DNA of 14,511 nucleotides from Pseudomonadota bacterium (GCA_023450535.1 JAEXGX010000118.1:1-14511), one strand, 5' to 3'. Counted from the first letter of the stretch, positions 1 through 8,250 are shown. Made by a program: numbers and translations. Notes: generated from the letters alone by a model not told the origin.

Positions 1-29
1 ATAACTCCTTTTGATTTTTATTTTTTTTA

Positions 30-75
30 TGTGGGGGAAGGGGACCTTTCTTCAGAAAGGTCCCCTTCCCCCACA
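30..75. repeat. Perfect 21-bp inverted repeat (intergenic hairpin)
   Basis: Bases 30-50 and 55-75 are exact reverse complements around a 4-base loop (TTCA), giving a long G/C-rich stem of the form GTGGGGGAAGGGG...CCCCTTCCCCCAC. The T-rich tract lies to its left (10-29), so a minus-strand transcript would have an A-rich and not a U-rich tail, and a plus-strand transcript is followed by a C-rich stretch. It is therefore not a textbook intrinsic terminator in either direction. The CCCCTTCCC block recurs just to the right (76-90) and again near 272-280, which suggests a family of dispersed intergenic elements. It could still stop transcription or protect the 3' end of the minus-strand operon. Confidence 0.75.
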
Positions 76-258
76 CCCCCTTCCCTCCCAAGACTTTTAT
101 TAAATTTCCTGAACTCACTGCATTAAAAATCTCAGGAGGGAACTTTGAGGAAGCAGTCTTGCTTTAGAACCGTTTCATATTTGAAATTGCTCCAGGCTAT
201 CCCAACAATAGACACATTCCTGTGACTGCCTGCGCTAAACGTATCAATAGCGTTTTCA

Positions 259-280
259 GGGGGATGGGGGCCCTTCCCCC
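259..280. repeat. Degenerate G/C hairpin after the broken reductase gene
   Basis: GGGGGA and TCCCCC arms (on the minus strand) flank a short G/C core immediately downstream of the stop codon of the minus-strand reductase. The right half resembles the arm of the perfect hairpin at 30-75, so it may be a decayed copy. No U-run follows on the minus strand. The remaining non-coding stretch between the two hairpins (76-258) holds only short chance dyads, for example at 151-164; no gene is visible there. Confidence 0.4.
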
Positions 281-286
281 AGAATA

Positions 287-2248
287 CTACAATGCACAGG
301 CGGCCTTGTACGCGTCGTGCACGGCGTCGAGAATCTTGCCGGGCCGGACGCAATCCCCGGCAGAGACAAAGGGAATGCCCGCAGCCAGCAGATCCGCGCA
401 CAATTCCACACGGGGCGCATGGCCTGCCGCCAAAACCACGGTGTCAAAGGCGGGCAGTTCGCGCACGCGGCCATAGCGATCCCGCACAAGCACGCTTCCA
501 TCCTCACGGATTTCCTTCACTTCCGTCTCCAGCAGGGCCTTGACTCCATGCCGGGTCAAATCTTCCATCAGGAAGAAGCGGCCATGTTTTTCCATGTCCG
601 GCGCGAGTATGGGGCGACGCTTGGTAATCGTCACGTCCACCCCGTGCTCTGCCCCGTGTTATGCCCCGCGCTCCGCAAGAAACGCCGCCGTCTCGCAGCC
701 TACCAGCCCGCCGCCGACAACCAGCACGCGCCTGCCGAACGGAGTGCCCTGCAAAATATCCTCCGCAAAACGCAGCAGCCCGCGAGCAAGCAGAGTTTCA
801 CCGTTCCTCACCGCGAATTCCGGCAACACAGCGCGTCCGCCAGCCGCCACAAAGACAGTGTCCGCGCCCGCTTCCTTCAGCATGGAAGCCGTCACCGTGC
901 GGCCCAGTTCCACCTTGACTCCGGCAGCGGCCAGCTCATGCCCATACCATTCGACCACACGGGAAAGTATGGACTTGCGCGGCGGCAGAGAAGCCGCATG
1001 CAATTCCCCGCCCAGACGCTCCCGTTCTTCGTACAGGGTCACATCATGCCCGCGCAGAGCGGCCTCCAGGGCAAATTCCATACCTGCGGGGCCAGCGCCG
1101 ACCACCACCACCTTTTTGCGGTTGGCCGCTTTGCCTCCCCGGTTGCCGGAATCGTCAAAACGTTCCCGGCCTGCGCCGGGATTCAGCGCACAGGTCAGCA
1201 AGGGCTGCTTGCAGCAGCCTTCACAACAGTAAATACAGGGGCGGACGGAAGCGTCCTTCCCTGCGGCAAGTTTGGCAGGCAGTCCGGGGTCCGCGATGAG
1301 TGCGCGGCCCATGCAGACCATGTCGGCCCTGCCTGAAGACAGTACGGATTCCGCAGCTTCGCGCGTACCGATGCGCGCTGCCACGGCAAGGGGAACTTTG
1401 CCCGCCACGCGGCGCACAGCTTCCGCACGATCGGCATTAAAGGCCTCGGGCAAGGCCGCCGGAGCCTCTATATACCAGGTGTTGGTGCAGGTGCCGCTGC
1501 TTACATTGAACAGATCCACGCCTGCCGCGCACACCGCTTCGGCAATGCGGCAGCCCAGCTCCAGAGTGATGCCGCCGGGCAGAAACTCCTCCACGCTGCA
1601 CCGGAAGGACACGGGAAAATCCGGTCCTACCGCCTCGCGCACGGCCCGGACGACCTCCAGAGGAAAACGCATCTGTGCTTCAAAGCTCCCGCCGTAGATA
1701 TCCTTCCGGCGATTGGTCAGAGGAGAAAGGAACTGGGCGATGAGATATCCGTGCGCGCCGTGGATTTCCACCAGATCGAATCCGGCTTCTGCCGCGCGCC
1801 GGGCCGCTCTGCCGTAAGCCAGAACAAGCTCGCGGATATCCTCGCCGTCAAGCACGCGGGAATTTTCATTCGGGGTCATGCCCGGCACAAAGGAAACAAT
1901 GGGCACGGGCAGGCCGGAAACCTCGGGAAGAGAATGCAGGCCCCCGTGATTCAACTGCACCCCGGCCTTGCCGCCCGCCGCATGAATGGCGGAAGTGAAG
2001 CGGCTCAACCCCCGGATATGCCGGTCGTCGAAAATATCAACGCCGGGCGCAAAACAGGCTCCGGAAGGGTGCACACAGGTGGCCTCCATAATATTCAGGG
2101 CCGCTCCGCCCGCCGCCCGGGCAACATGATAACGGATAAGCTGATCGCTCATCTCCCCACCGCTCCCCGCAAAGCGCGTGACCATGGAAGGGAAGATGAT
2201 GCGGTTCCTGAATTCGGTCTTGTTGATCGTCATGGGCGTAAACAGCAT
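287..2248 (-). pseudogene. OYE-type NADH:flavin oxidoreductase, interrupted by an in-frame TAA
   Basis: This belongs to the 2,4-dienoyl-CoA/2-enoate reductase-like family: an FMN TIM barrel, a [4Fe-4S] cluster, then FAD and NAD(P)H Rossmann domains. Numbered from a GTG two codons upstream, the barrel spans about 1-330 with HGAHGY at 165-170. The cluster cysteines are near 340, 343, 347 and 354, the FAD motif GAGPAG is at about 386-391, and the second motif GGGLVG is at 514-519. The stop TAA (659-661) falls just after that second glycine motif. The same frame then continues to a TAG at 287-289 with normal family C-terminal sequence (for example the SAGD motif), so this is a nonsense interruption and not a frameshift. 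ATG 2248 is preferred because GAGG lies 6-7 bases upstream and the paralogues start at the same place. It is last in the minus-strand operon, 23 bp after the amidohydrolase-like gene. A truncated product would lack most of the NAD(P)H domain. Confidence 0.85.
640..667 (-). repeat. 12-bp tandem repeat containing the premature stop
   Basis: On the minus strand GGGGCATAACAC (667-656) is followed directly by GGGGCAGAGCAC (655-644) and another GGGG (643-640). The two full units match at 10 of 12 bases. In the reading frame they encode Gly-Ala-stop-His and Gly-Ala-Glu-His, so the stop occupies the position of a Glu codon in the neighbouring copy. The repeat adds residues to the loop after the dinucleotide-binding helix, where related enzymes are shorter. 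Confidence 0.8.
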
Positions 2249-2271
2249 GGGCACCTCGGCCTTGACAATTA

Positions 2272-3120
2272 TCAGTCGATATCCAGCCCGAGCACCCGGG
2301 CCATATTCCTGTACATGATGCCGGGCAGAACCTCCGGCTCAAAGGGCATGGCCTGGAACAGCTCCACGGCCTGCTTCAGCGGAATATAGGGATAGCCACT
2401 GCCGAACAGAAAACGATCCCGCAGAAAACCGTTGGCGGCCACGACGTAATCCTGCGATCCCGCCATGTTGTACATGTACATATCCGGGGCGAGATACATG
2501 TTGGAATGGCACATGCAACTGAAAAGCACTTGCGGAATCCACGGGTAACTGCCGTGCATGTTGACCACGGTAAGTTTGGGGAAGTCGCGGCACACCCGGT
2601 CGATATGCACGGGATTGCTGTAGGAGAGATCCGGCCCGTTGCCGCCCCCGCCCATCAGAAACATGGGAATGGTATGGTCGGAACAGTATTGATAGATGGG
2701 ATAGAGGCGGGCGTCGTCCACGTACATGGGGATGAGACCGCAGCCCGGCTCCATGCCCGCGCCGCGCAGATTGCCGTTCACCACGGTGCGCTCGATTTCC
2801 GCAACGGCCGCGACGGGATCACTGCCATCCACCCCGGTGATCCCGACAAAACGGGTGGGATGCTCGCGGACAATCTCCATGAGATCATCGTTGGATACGT
2901 TGCCCATGTCGGGGCTCTGGCGTCCGGTCATGACTCCGAGCGTCACCCCGGCGGCGTCCATTTCTTCAAACAGTAATCCGGCGTCGCGCTGTTCCACGGC
3001 GGGGGAAATCTTCATGCGAAAATTGCTGCTCCAGGCCTGCGTCTTCTTCGGGTCGCGATACAGGTTGCAGCGCAGATAATCCTTCAACGGAGGACGCAAA
3101 CGGGCGTCGATGATCTTCAT
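2272..3120 (-). CDS. Amidohydrolase-2-like protein with RxRPP in place of HxH
   Basis: A 282-residue protein whose overall pattern fits the amidohydrolase-2 (ACMSD/decarboxylase-like) TIM-barrel family. The expected N-terminal metal motif HxH is replaced by R7-L-R9-P-P. The histidine of the HGxxxP segment is kept (H189, in MHGSYPW). The usual aspartate of the S-D-Y-P segment is glycine (GSGYP, 240-244), and the segment that normally carries another ligand histidine reads GGGG (157-160). A GPDLS motif (162-166) and MEPG (123-126) are shared in form with the two paralogues in this window. A good Shine-Dalgarno sequence (AAGGA, 7-base spacing) supports ATG 3120. It sits between two OYE-type reductase genes with gaps of 23 and 31 bp, so one operon is likely. 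The reaction is unknown; a lactone or carbon-carbon hydrolase, a decarboxylase or a binding partner of the reductase are all possible. Confidence 0.8.
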   Translation of the reverse strand: MKIIDARLRPPLKDYLRCNLYRDPKKTQAWSSNFRMKISPAVEQRDAGLLFEEMDAAGVTLGVMTGRQSPDMGNVSNDDLMEIVREHPTRFVGITGVDGSDPVAAVAEIERTVVNGNLRGAGMEPGCGLIPMYVDDARLYPIYQYCSDHTIPMFLMGGGGNGPDLSYSNPVHIDRVCRDFPKLTVVNMHGSYPWIPQVLFSCMCHSNMYLAPDMYMYNMAGSQDYVVAANGFLRDRFLFGSGYPYIPLKQAVELFQAMPFEPEVLPGIMYRNMARVLGLDID

Positions 3121-3151
3121 GACAGTATCCTTATGGTGTTATAAAAAAACA

Positions 3152-5110
3152 TCACACGCGACGTCCGGCTTCAGCCCCTTGCAGGATGGCCTTGACGTAA
3201 TCGCGCGGAGATTCGGCATCCCCGGCGAGCAGCACGGGCAGTTCCATTTTCTCCAGGTCAGCGGCAAGGCTCCGGTTGGGGCGCGCGCCCGCCGCCAGAA
3301 CCACGGTGTCCAGATGTTCGATGATGCGCTCCTCGCCGTTCACTGAAACCGTCAGGCTGTTCTCGCCCACGGCGAGCACCCTTGTTCCGGTCAGACAATG
3401 CATGGCGGGCGATTGCTCGAACACGCCGAGCAGGCAGATGCGGGAATCCTGCGGCAGATCAATACCGATGCCTTCCCGCATTTCCACAATATAAATTTCG
3501 CGTTCAGCCTGCTCCATGAGCAGATGGGCGCTTTCCGCCCCGACGGAACCGCCGCCGATAACAGCCACGCGGGTTCCCGCCCCGGCCTTTCCGGACAAGA
3601 TATCGTCCACCTGCACGACAAAGCCCCGTTCCAGCCCCTTTTCCAAACCTTCGACAGGCGGCACAAAAGGGACGGAACCGGAAGCGAGAATGACGGCGTC
3701 CGGCTTTTCTTCTTTCACCAGGGCGGGAGTCACCCGGACGCCGAGACGCACGTTGATGGGCAGTTTGCCCACTTCCCGCGCGAAATAGTCGCAGACTTCA
3801 CCGTAACGGGCCTTGTGCGGAGGCACGGCGGCCAGGCGCAAACGCCCACCCAGTTCCGCGCGCTCGTCCCACAGGGAAACCTCATGCCCGCGCCGGGCGG
3901 CGGTGATCGCCGCTTCCATGCCCGCCGGCCCCCCGCCCACGACCATGACCTTCACACGGTGTTCCGCTGGACGCAGGGCAAAAGATTCGTCACTTTCCCG
4001 CCCGGTCATGACATTGATTGCGCATTTGACACTGCGATCCCCGGCTGTGCGGTCGTGACAGCCCTTGTTGCAGGCAATGCACCAGATGATGTCGTCCACA
4101 CGGCCTTCGCGCAGTTTATTCGGATAATCGGGGTCCGCGATGAGCGCGCGCCCTACGCAGAGCAGGTCCGCCTTGCCGCGCGTCACGGCGTCGATCTGGA
4201 TTTCCGGGCGATCCAGCTGACCCGCCGCAAACACCGGAATATGCACGGCATCGCGCACATTCTCGGCCAGATACAGATTGACCGCGTGCCGGTGATACAT
4301 GTTGGGCACGGTGCGCACATACGGGTACATGGATGCGGAAACGCTGAGCGCGGCCACACCCCGCTTTTCCAGATGCACGGCGATTTGCGCCGCCATGGCC
4401 ATATCAATACCGCCGGGGCGCAGTTCGTCGCCCACGATACGGCAGGTAATGGGGTATTCCGGCCCGGCCAGTTCGCGGCTGCGGGCCAGAATTTCGTCAA
4501 CAAAACGCATCCGGCCAAGGAAGGAGCCGCCGTATTTGTCCGTGCGGCAGTTTGTCAGGGGGGACATGAAAGAGCCTATCAGGTAACCGTGCGCACAGTG
4601 CAACTCGCACAGGTCGAACCCGGCCTCTTTCGCGCGGCGCACGGCCTGCGCGTAACACTCCACCAGCTCCTCCACTTCCGCCGTCTCCAGCACCCGGGGA
4701 GGATCGTATTCCGCCTCGAATTCGGAAAAACGCTCCGGTTCAAACGGGGAAGGCGCTACGGGCTGAAAGCCCGAAGTACGGGCGTTGGTTTCACGTCCGG
4801 CGTGATGGATCTGCGCGGCGGCCAGACAATCGTGCCGATGGATCGCATCGGTCAGGCGGCGCAATCCGGGCACACGCGCGTCATCTTCGATGAACAGCTG
4901 GCCGCCGAAATTACCGTCCGGGCGGATACACAGCGATCCTATGATGAACATGGCCGCCCCGCCTGCCGCCCGGCGTTCGGTATAGGCGATTTCCCGCTCC
5001 GTGACGTTGCCGTCTTCCGTCATGTGCACGGACATGGGGGCCATGACAAAGCGGTTTTTGAGCGTAAGAGGGCCGACGGAGACGGGTTGGAACAAGGGCG
5101 CTGCGTTCAT
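3152..5110 (-). CDS. OYE-type [4Fe-4S]/FMN/FAD NADH:flavin oxidoreductase
   Basis: A 652-residue enzyme of full family length, related to 2,4-dienoyl-CoA reductase and 2-enoate reductase. It would reduce an activated C=C bond using NAD(P)H through FAD, the iron-sulfur cluster and FMN. The barrel covers about 1-340 with HCAHGY at 171-176. The cluster ligands C344, C347, C351 and C363 show the classical Cx2Cx3Cx11C spacing. The FAD motif GGGPAG is at 392-397, the NAD(P)H motif GGGSVG at 519-524, and a C-terminal AGD at 629-631. The reading frame stays open to 5260, but family sequence begins at MNAAPLF, so ATG 5110 is chosen. ATG 5128 is an alternative; neither has a strong Shine-Dalgarno sequence (GGAG lies 12 bases before 5110). 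It is intact, in contrast to the paralogue at 287-2248, and is probably cytoplasmic. Confidence 0.9.
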   Translation of the reverse strand: MNAAPLFQPVSVGPLTLKNRFVMAPMSVHMTEDGNVTEREIAYTERRAAGGAAMFIIGSLCIRPDGNFGGQLFIEDDARVPGLRRLTDAIHRHDCLAAAQIHHAGRETNARTSGFQPVAPSPFEPERFSEFEAEYDPPRVLETAEVEELVECYAQAVRRAKEAGFDLCELHCAHGYLIGSFMSPLTNCRTDKYGGSFLGRMRFVDEILARSRELAGPEYPITCRIVGDELRPGGIDMAMAAQIAVHLEKRGVAALSVSASMYPYVRTVPNMYHRHAVNLYLAENVRDAVHIPVFAAGQLDRPEIQIDAVTRGKADLLCVGRALIADPDYPNKLREGRVDDIIWCIACNKGCHDRTAGDRSVKCAINVMTGRESDESFALRPAEHRVKVMVVGGGPAGMEAAITAARRGHEVSLWDERAELGGRLRLAAVPPHKARYGEVCDYFAREVGKLPINVRLGVRVTPALVKEEKPDAVILASGSVPFVPPVEGLEKGLERGFVVQVDDILSGKAGAGTRVAVIGGGSVGAESAHLLMEQAEREIYIVEMREGIGIDLPQDSRICLLGVFEQSPAMHCLTGTRVLAVGENSLTVSVNGEERIIEHLDTVVLAAGARPNRSLAADLEKMELPVLLAGDAESPRDYVKAILQGAEAGRRV

Positions 5111-5178
5111 GGCGAAAAAGGGCTCCATCCAGAAAGATTGATGTTCAGAAAAATGTGATTCAAGGGTAAAAAGGGCGC

Positions 5179-5201
5179 AAAAATCCCGCCTCAGGGCGCG
5201 G
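5179..5201 (-). terminator. Possible intrinsic terminator or attenuator between binding protein and reductase
   Basis: On the minus strand the sequence CC-(G)-CGCC, loop CTGA, then GGCGGG is followed by ATTTTTG. This is a short GC stem with one bulged base and a five-base U-run. It lies in the 190-bp gap after the TAXI binding-protein gene. It would lower, but need not abolish, read-through into the reductase and amidohydrolase-like genes. A second weak dyad (AGGCG/CGCCT followed by TTTG, about 5258-5278) precedes it. No convincing promoter is visible in the rest of the gap. Confidence 0.4.
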
Positions 5202-5300
5202 CGTGAAAACCACACCCCTGGCCTTGCCGCCCGGTAATACCGTGAGTGAGAGCATTTCAAAGGCGGAAAGCTCTCGCCTCGACGGCCCCTGCGGCCGGGT

Positions 5301-6305
5301 CTACTTCTTCATATAGCCCCTTTCTTGGTAATAACGGGCCGCGCCGGGATGCAGCGGATACACCACATTCTGCCAGGCCTTTTCCGGATCAATGGACTTC
5401 CAGGCGGGATTGGCCAGAGCGATATCGTCCTTGCCCTCAACAATGGCCCGGGTAAGAGCGTAAGCGCTGTCTTCATCCAGGTCGCCCCGCACAACAATGG
5501 CGTTGGTGTCCCACAGGGTGGTGACATTCGGACCGACCTTGCCCTTGTAGTATTCGGCGGGCAGAGTGCCGACATTGGCGCCCAGGCGGGCGCCCACCTT
5601 TTCGGCTATTTCAGGATCAATGGACAGGAACTTCAGCGGCACGCTGCCGGACACGTCCACGACAAACCACGCTTCTCCGGGGCCAATCCACACAAATACG
5701 TCAATCTGGCCATCCTTGACCATGTTGGCGATGTCGTCAAAGCTGTTGGTCACAATCTTGCCGCCGTTGGCCTTGATATCATCGTAGGTAATGCCGTATT
5801 CCTTGAGAATATTGCGGAAAATCTTTTCCGTGGAGCCGCCGGTGGAGCCTACGCCCAGGGTCACGTTCTTCATGGTCTTGAGATCGCGCAGATCCTTGAC
5901 CGGAGAACTTTCGGGGGAAACTATCTGATAATTGATGCGATCCCAAAGGTTGATGATCGTGGCCACGCCCTCCGGAGTGGGAACCTTGTACGGCTCGTTG
6001 CCGACCTTGAAAGCAGTCAGCATGCTGTTTTCCGCCACACCCACATCCGCCGCGCGGGAGACAAGGCGAGGGGCGTTGGTCGCACCTCCGCCGGGAAGCA
6101 TGGTCACGTCAGTGCCCTTGTTCATGGTGGTGTACACTTTACCAATGGCTCCCATGCCGATGTACCAGGTGCCGCTGGGGTTGGCGGCGGATACAAAGCG
6201 CAAGGAACCGGCGGCCGCCTGAGCGTCCGTCACTACGGGCGCAATTGGCGCGGCCAGCGAAAGGGACGCAAGGGCCAGCAGAGCAGTTTTGAAAAGACGG
6301 TTCAT
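5301..6305 (-). CDS. TAXI-family TRAP transporter solute-binding protein
   Basis: A 334-residue periplasmic protein. It has a clear Sec signal peptide: MNRLFK, then a hydrophobic stretch, with likely cleavage after AQA near residue 30. The mature part has the TAXI (TRAP-associated extracytoplasmic immunogenic) pattern: SGTWYIGMGAIGKV near the start, the LPGGGATNAPRLV segment, GVGSTGGSTEK in the middle, and GAARYYQERG at the C terminus. These proteins deliver organic acids to a fused TRAP permease. Here the permease gene upstream survives only as a C-terminal remnant, so the binding protein is probably an orphan unless another permease serves it. GGAG six bases before ATG 6305 supports the start. 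The coding sequence is intact, which suggests recent loss of the permease or retained use. Confidence 0.92.
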   Translation of the reverse strand: MNRLFKTALLALASLSLAAPIAPVVTDAQAAAGSLRFVSAANPSGTWYIGMGAIGKVYTTMNKGTDVTMLPGGGATNAPRLVSRAADVGVAENSMLTAFKVGNEPYKVPTPEGVATIINLWDRINYQIVSPESSPVKDLRDLKTMKNVTLGVGSTGGSTEKIFRNILKEYGITYDDIKANGGKIVTNSFDDIANMVKDGQIDVFVWIGPGEAWFVVDVSGSVPLKFLSIDPEIAEKVGARLGANVGTLPAEYYKGKVGPNVTTLWDTNAIVVRGDLDEDSAYALTRAIVEGKDDIALANPAWKSIDPEKAWQNVVYPLHPGAARYYQERGYMKK

Positions 6306-6368
6306 AGGACACTCCGGATGTTAAAGGGGGTATCGTCCGTGCCTTGGCGTAAAATCCGCCGAAGCGCT

Positions 6369-6785
6369 TCAAATCCGCTGGACTTCAAGTTGGTTCGCCG
6401 CCCTTCTGCGCCGGGCCACCTGAAACAGTCCGGTCAGGACGACAAGACCGATACCGATGATGTCGGTTACCAGGCCCGGATACAGCAGGGTGATCCCCGC
6501 GCCGATCAGCATGACGCGTTCATGGGGAAAACAGCGCGCCAGAAAATACCCCTGCATGCCTCCAGCCAGAGCGATCACGCCAATAACCGACGTGGCCACG
6601 GCCTGAGCGACATAGGCGAAACTGCCGCTGAGCAGCAGGGCTGGCTGGAATACAAACATAAAAGGAATAATGTACGCCACAATGCCCAGCCGGAACGCCC
6701 GCCAGCCTGTCTGCATGGCGTTCGCTCCGGCTATGGATGCCCCTGCGTAGGCAGACAGACAGACCGGTGGCGTATCCGAACAAAT
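6369..6785 (-). pseudogene. C-terminal remnant of a TRAP transporter fused permease
   Basis: Reading leftwards from about 6780, the protein begins at TPPVCLSAYAGASIAG, matching the TPPVxLAAYAxxxIAG segment deep inside TRAP fused (DctQM-type) permeases. It continues with MQTGWRAFRLGIVAYIIPF and three or four hydrophobic segments to a TGA at 6369. Only about 135 residues remain of a protein usually near 600-700 residues; the N-terminal part and most of the transport domain are missing. The frame runs open further right to 6983, but there it is only the antisense of the regulator gene and shows no permease pattern. It is 63 bp upstream of the TAXI binding-protein gene, the usual partner order. 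It cannot function as a transporter alone. Confidence 0.85.
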
Positions 6786-6806
6786 TCTCTTGAGCGAACT
6801 GCTCAA
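6776..6806. other. Head-to-head junction of two 5'-truncated genes
   Basis: Permease similarity (minus strand) ends at about 6776-6785 and regulator similarity (plus strand) begins at about 6784-6793. No promoter, ribosome-binding site or spacer is left between them. A small inverted repeat, TTGAGC (6790-6795) and GCTCAA (6801-6806) with a 5-base gap, sits at the edge. The simplest reading is a deletion that removed both gene starts and the divergent promoter region; an inversion or an assembly join would look the same. Confidence 0.65.
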
Positions 6807-8151
6807 TGAACAGATGGCGATCATGGAGCTGCTCGGCGAGGGAGTCATCGTCCTGAACGCGGACGGCGACATCAAATCCATCAACAAGAAAGCCTGTTCC
6901 ATCCTGCATCTTGCGGCTTCTCCGGTGGGGCAGAATTTCCGGCGCACCATCCACACGCAGGACAATATCATCACCGCGCTCAACCGCCAGGAACCCTTTC
7001 AGGATTGGGACGTCACCCTTACCTGCGGCATCCGGAGCATACCCTGCCTGCTTTCCTTTTCTCCCATTCCGGGCAAGGGTGGCATTCTCACCCTGCGGGA
7101 AGGCGGGCGAGAGCGCATACCCTCCGTCCAGAATGTAGGCGCCAGAGCCGTCTATACCTTTGATCGCATTCTCGGCGAATCCGAAGCCATCAAAAATGCC
7201 ATACATATGGGACGGAATGCCGCGTGCAGCGATATTGCCACGCTTATCCTCGGGGATTCCGGTACCGGCAAGGAACTGTTTGCACAGTCCATCCACAACG
7301 CGAGCACGCGGCGGCGCGGGCCGTTCATGGCCGTAAATTGCGGAGCCATCCCAAGAAACCTGGTGCAGGCCGAACTGTTCGGTTATGATGAAGGAGCTTT
7401 CACCGGAGCGGCCCGGCAGGGGAAACCCGGAAAATTTGAACTCGCCAACGGGGGCACCATCTTCCTTGACGAAATAGGAGAAATGCCGCTGGACGCTCAG
7501 GTCAGCCTGTTGCGCCTGCTCCAGAACGGCGAGGTCAGCCGGGTGGGCGGCAAGAAATCACGTTATGTAGACGTGCGCATCATTGCCGCGACCAACCGGG
7601 ATCTGCTGGAAGCCGTGCGCCAGAAAATATTCCGCAAGGATCTGTACTACCGCCTGAGCGCCTTTGTGCTGCATGTCCCCAGCCTCAAGGAACGGGGCGA
7701 CGACATACGTATCCTGTCCGAGGCTTTTCTCAAGAAATTCGCCTGTGCGCTGAACAAACGGCTGATCGGCTTTCGTGACGACATCTACCCTCTTCTCGAT
7801 GCCTACGCCTGGCCGGGCAACGTGCGGGAACTGGAAAACTGCATCGAACGGGCCGCCACCATGGCGGAAACGGCTCTCATCACTCCGAGGGCTCTGCCCG
7901 AACACCTCAGAGCTCTCGCAGAAACGAACAGCGACGGCGGCAGGCTTCGCCTTACGGAAAAAGAACTTATCCGCCGCACCCTTCTCGAAAACAGGGGCAA
8001 TATGCGCCGCACTGCTCAGGAGCTGGGTATCGCCCGCAGTACCCTGTACCTCAAAATGAACAAGTTTGGCCTGAAAAAAAATGACTGCGACAAGGGAGAA
8101 CGCCTTCCCGAACAGGATGCCGTCACCGCCCCGGAATGCACTCGCGACTGA
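6790..8151 (+). CDS. Sigma-54-dependent activator, N-terminally truncated (DhaR/AcoR-like)
   Basis: About 453 residues from a possible TTG at 6790; the frame opens after a TAG at 6748. An N-terminal PAS-like segment (about 10-105, EGVIVLNADGDI) leads into a complete AAA+ domain. Walker A GDSGTGKE is at 155-162, the sigma-54 contact loop GAFTGA at 202-207, Walker B IFLDE at 224-228, and WPGNVREL at 341-348. A Fis-type helix-turn-helix follows at about 404-428, then a short charged tail. The AAA+ sequence resembles the DhaR/AcoR group, which usually has an N-terminal GAF sensor and 600 or more residues. That part is missing here, and no start codon has a convincing Shine-Dalgarno sequence (TTG 6790, ATG 6814, ATG 6823). 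It may be unexpressed, or constitutively active if translated. It probably once controlled the divergent TRAP operon. Confidence 0.85.
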   Translation: MSELLNEQMAIMELLGEGVIVLNADGDIKSINKKACSILHLAASPVGQNFRRTIHTQDNIITALNRQEPFQDWDVTLTCGIRSIPCLLSFSPIPGKGGILTLREGGRERIPSVQNVGARAVYTFDRILGESEAIKNAIHMGRNAACSDIATLILGDSGTGKELFAQSIHNASTRRRGPFMAVNCGAIPRNLVQAELFGYDEGAFTGAARQGKPGKFELANGGTIFLDEIGEMPLDAQVSLLRLLQNGEVSRVGGKKSRYVDVRIIAATNRDLLEAVRQKIFRKDLYYRLSAFVLHVPSLKERGDDIRILSEAFLKKFACALNKRLIGFRDDIYPLLDAYAWPGNVRELENCIERAATMAETALITPRALPEHLRALAETNSDGGRLRLTEKELIRRTLLENRGNMRRTAQELGIARSTLYLKMNKFGLKKNDCDKGERLPEQDAVTAPECTRD

Positions 8152-8250
8152 ACGGAAGGGCAGGTTAACATTGAAAGTACCGACACCTGGGACGCGATGT
8201 TCTGCCCCTCAGCTTTCCTGTCTCCATCGGAGTTAAAAGCCGCCAATGAA

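Noticed and set aside
287..640. Separate small gene of 117 codons starting at GTG 640
   Set aside because: It is in the same frame as the upstream reductase and matches the C-terminal end of that family, so it is the distal part of the interrupted gene.
659..661. Recoding of the in-frame stop as selenocysteine or pyrrolysine
   Set aside because: The codon is TAA. Selenocysteine uses TGA and pyrrolysine TAG, and the position is a surface loop with no reason for either residue.
5111..5260. Fifty-residue N-terminal extension of the intact reductase
   Set aside because: It contains the terminator-like stem, is rich in Arg without family similarity, and the family start fits ATG 5110.
6786..6983. 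N-terminal extension of the permease remnant
   Set aside because: This part is antisense to the PAS-like segment of the activator and has no membrane-permease pattern.
8188..8205. Possible sigma-54 promoter (TGG...TGC)
   Set aside because: The GG to GC spacing is 12-13 bases instead of 10, and the strong terminator at 8326-8378 lies between it and the SDR gene.
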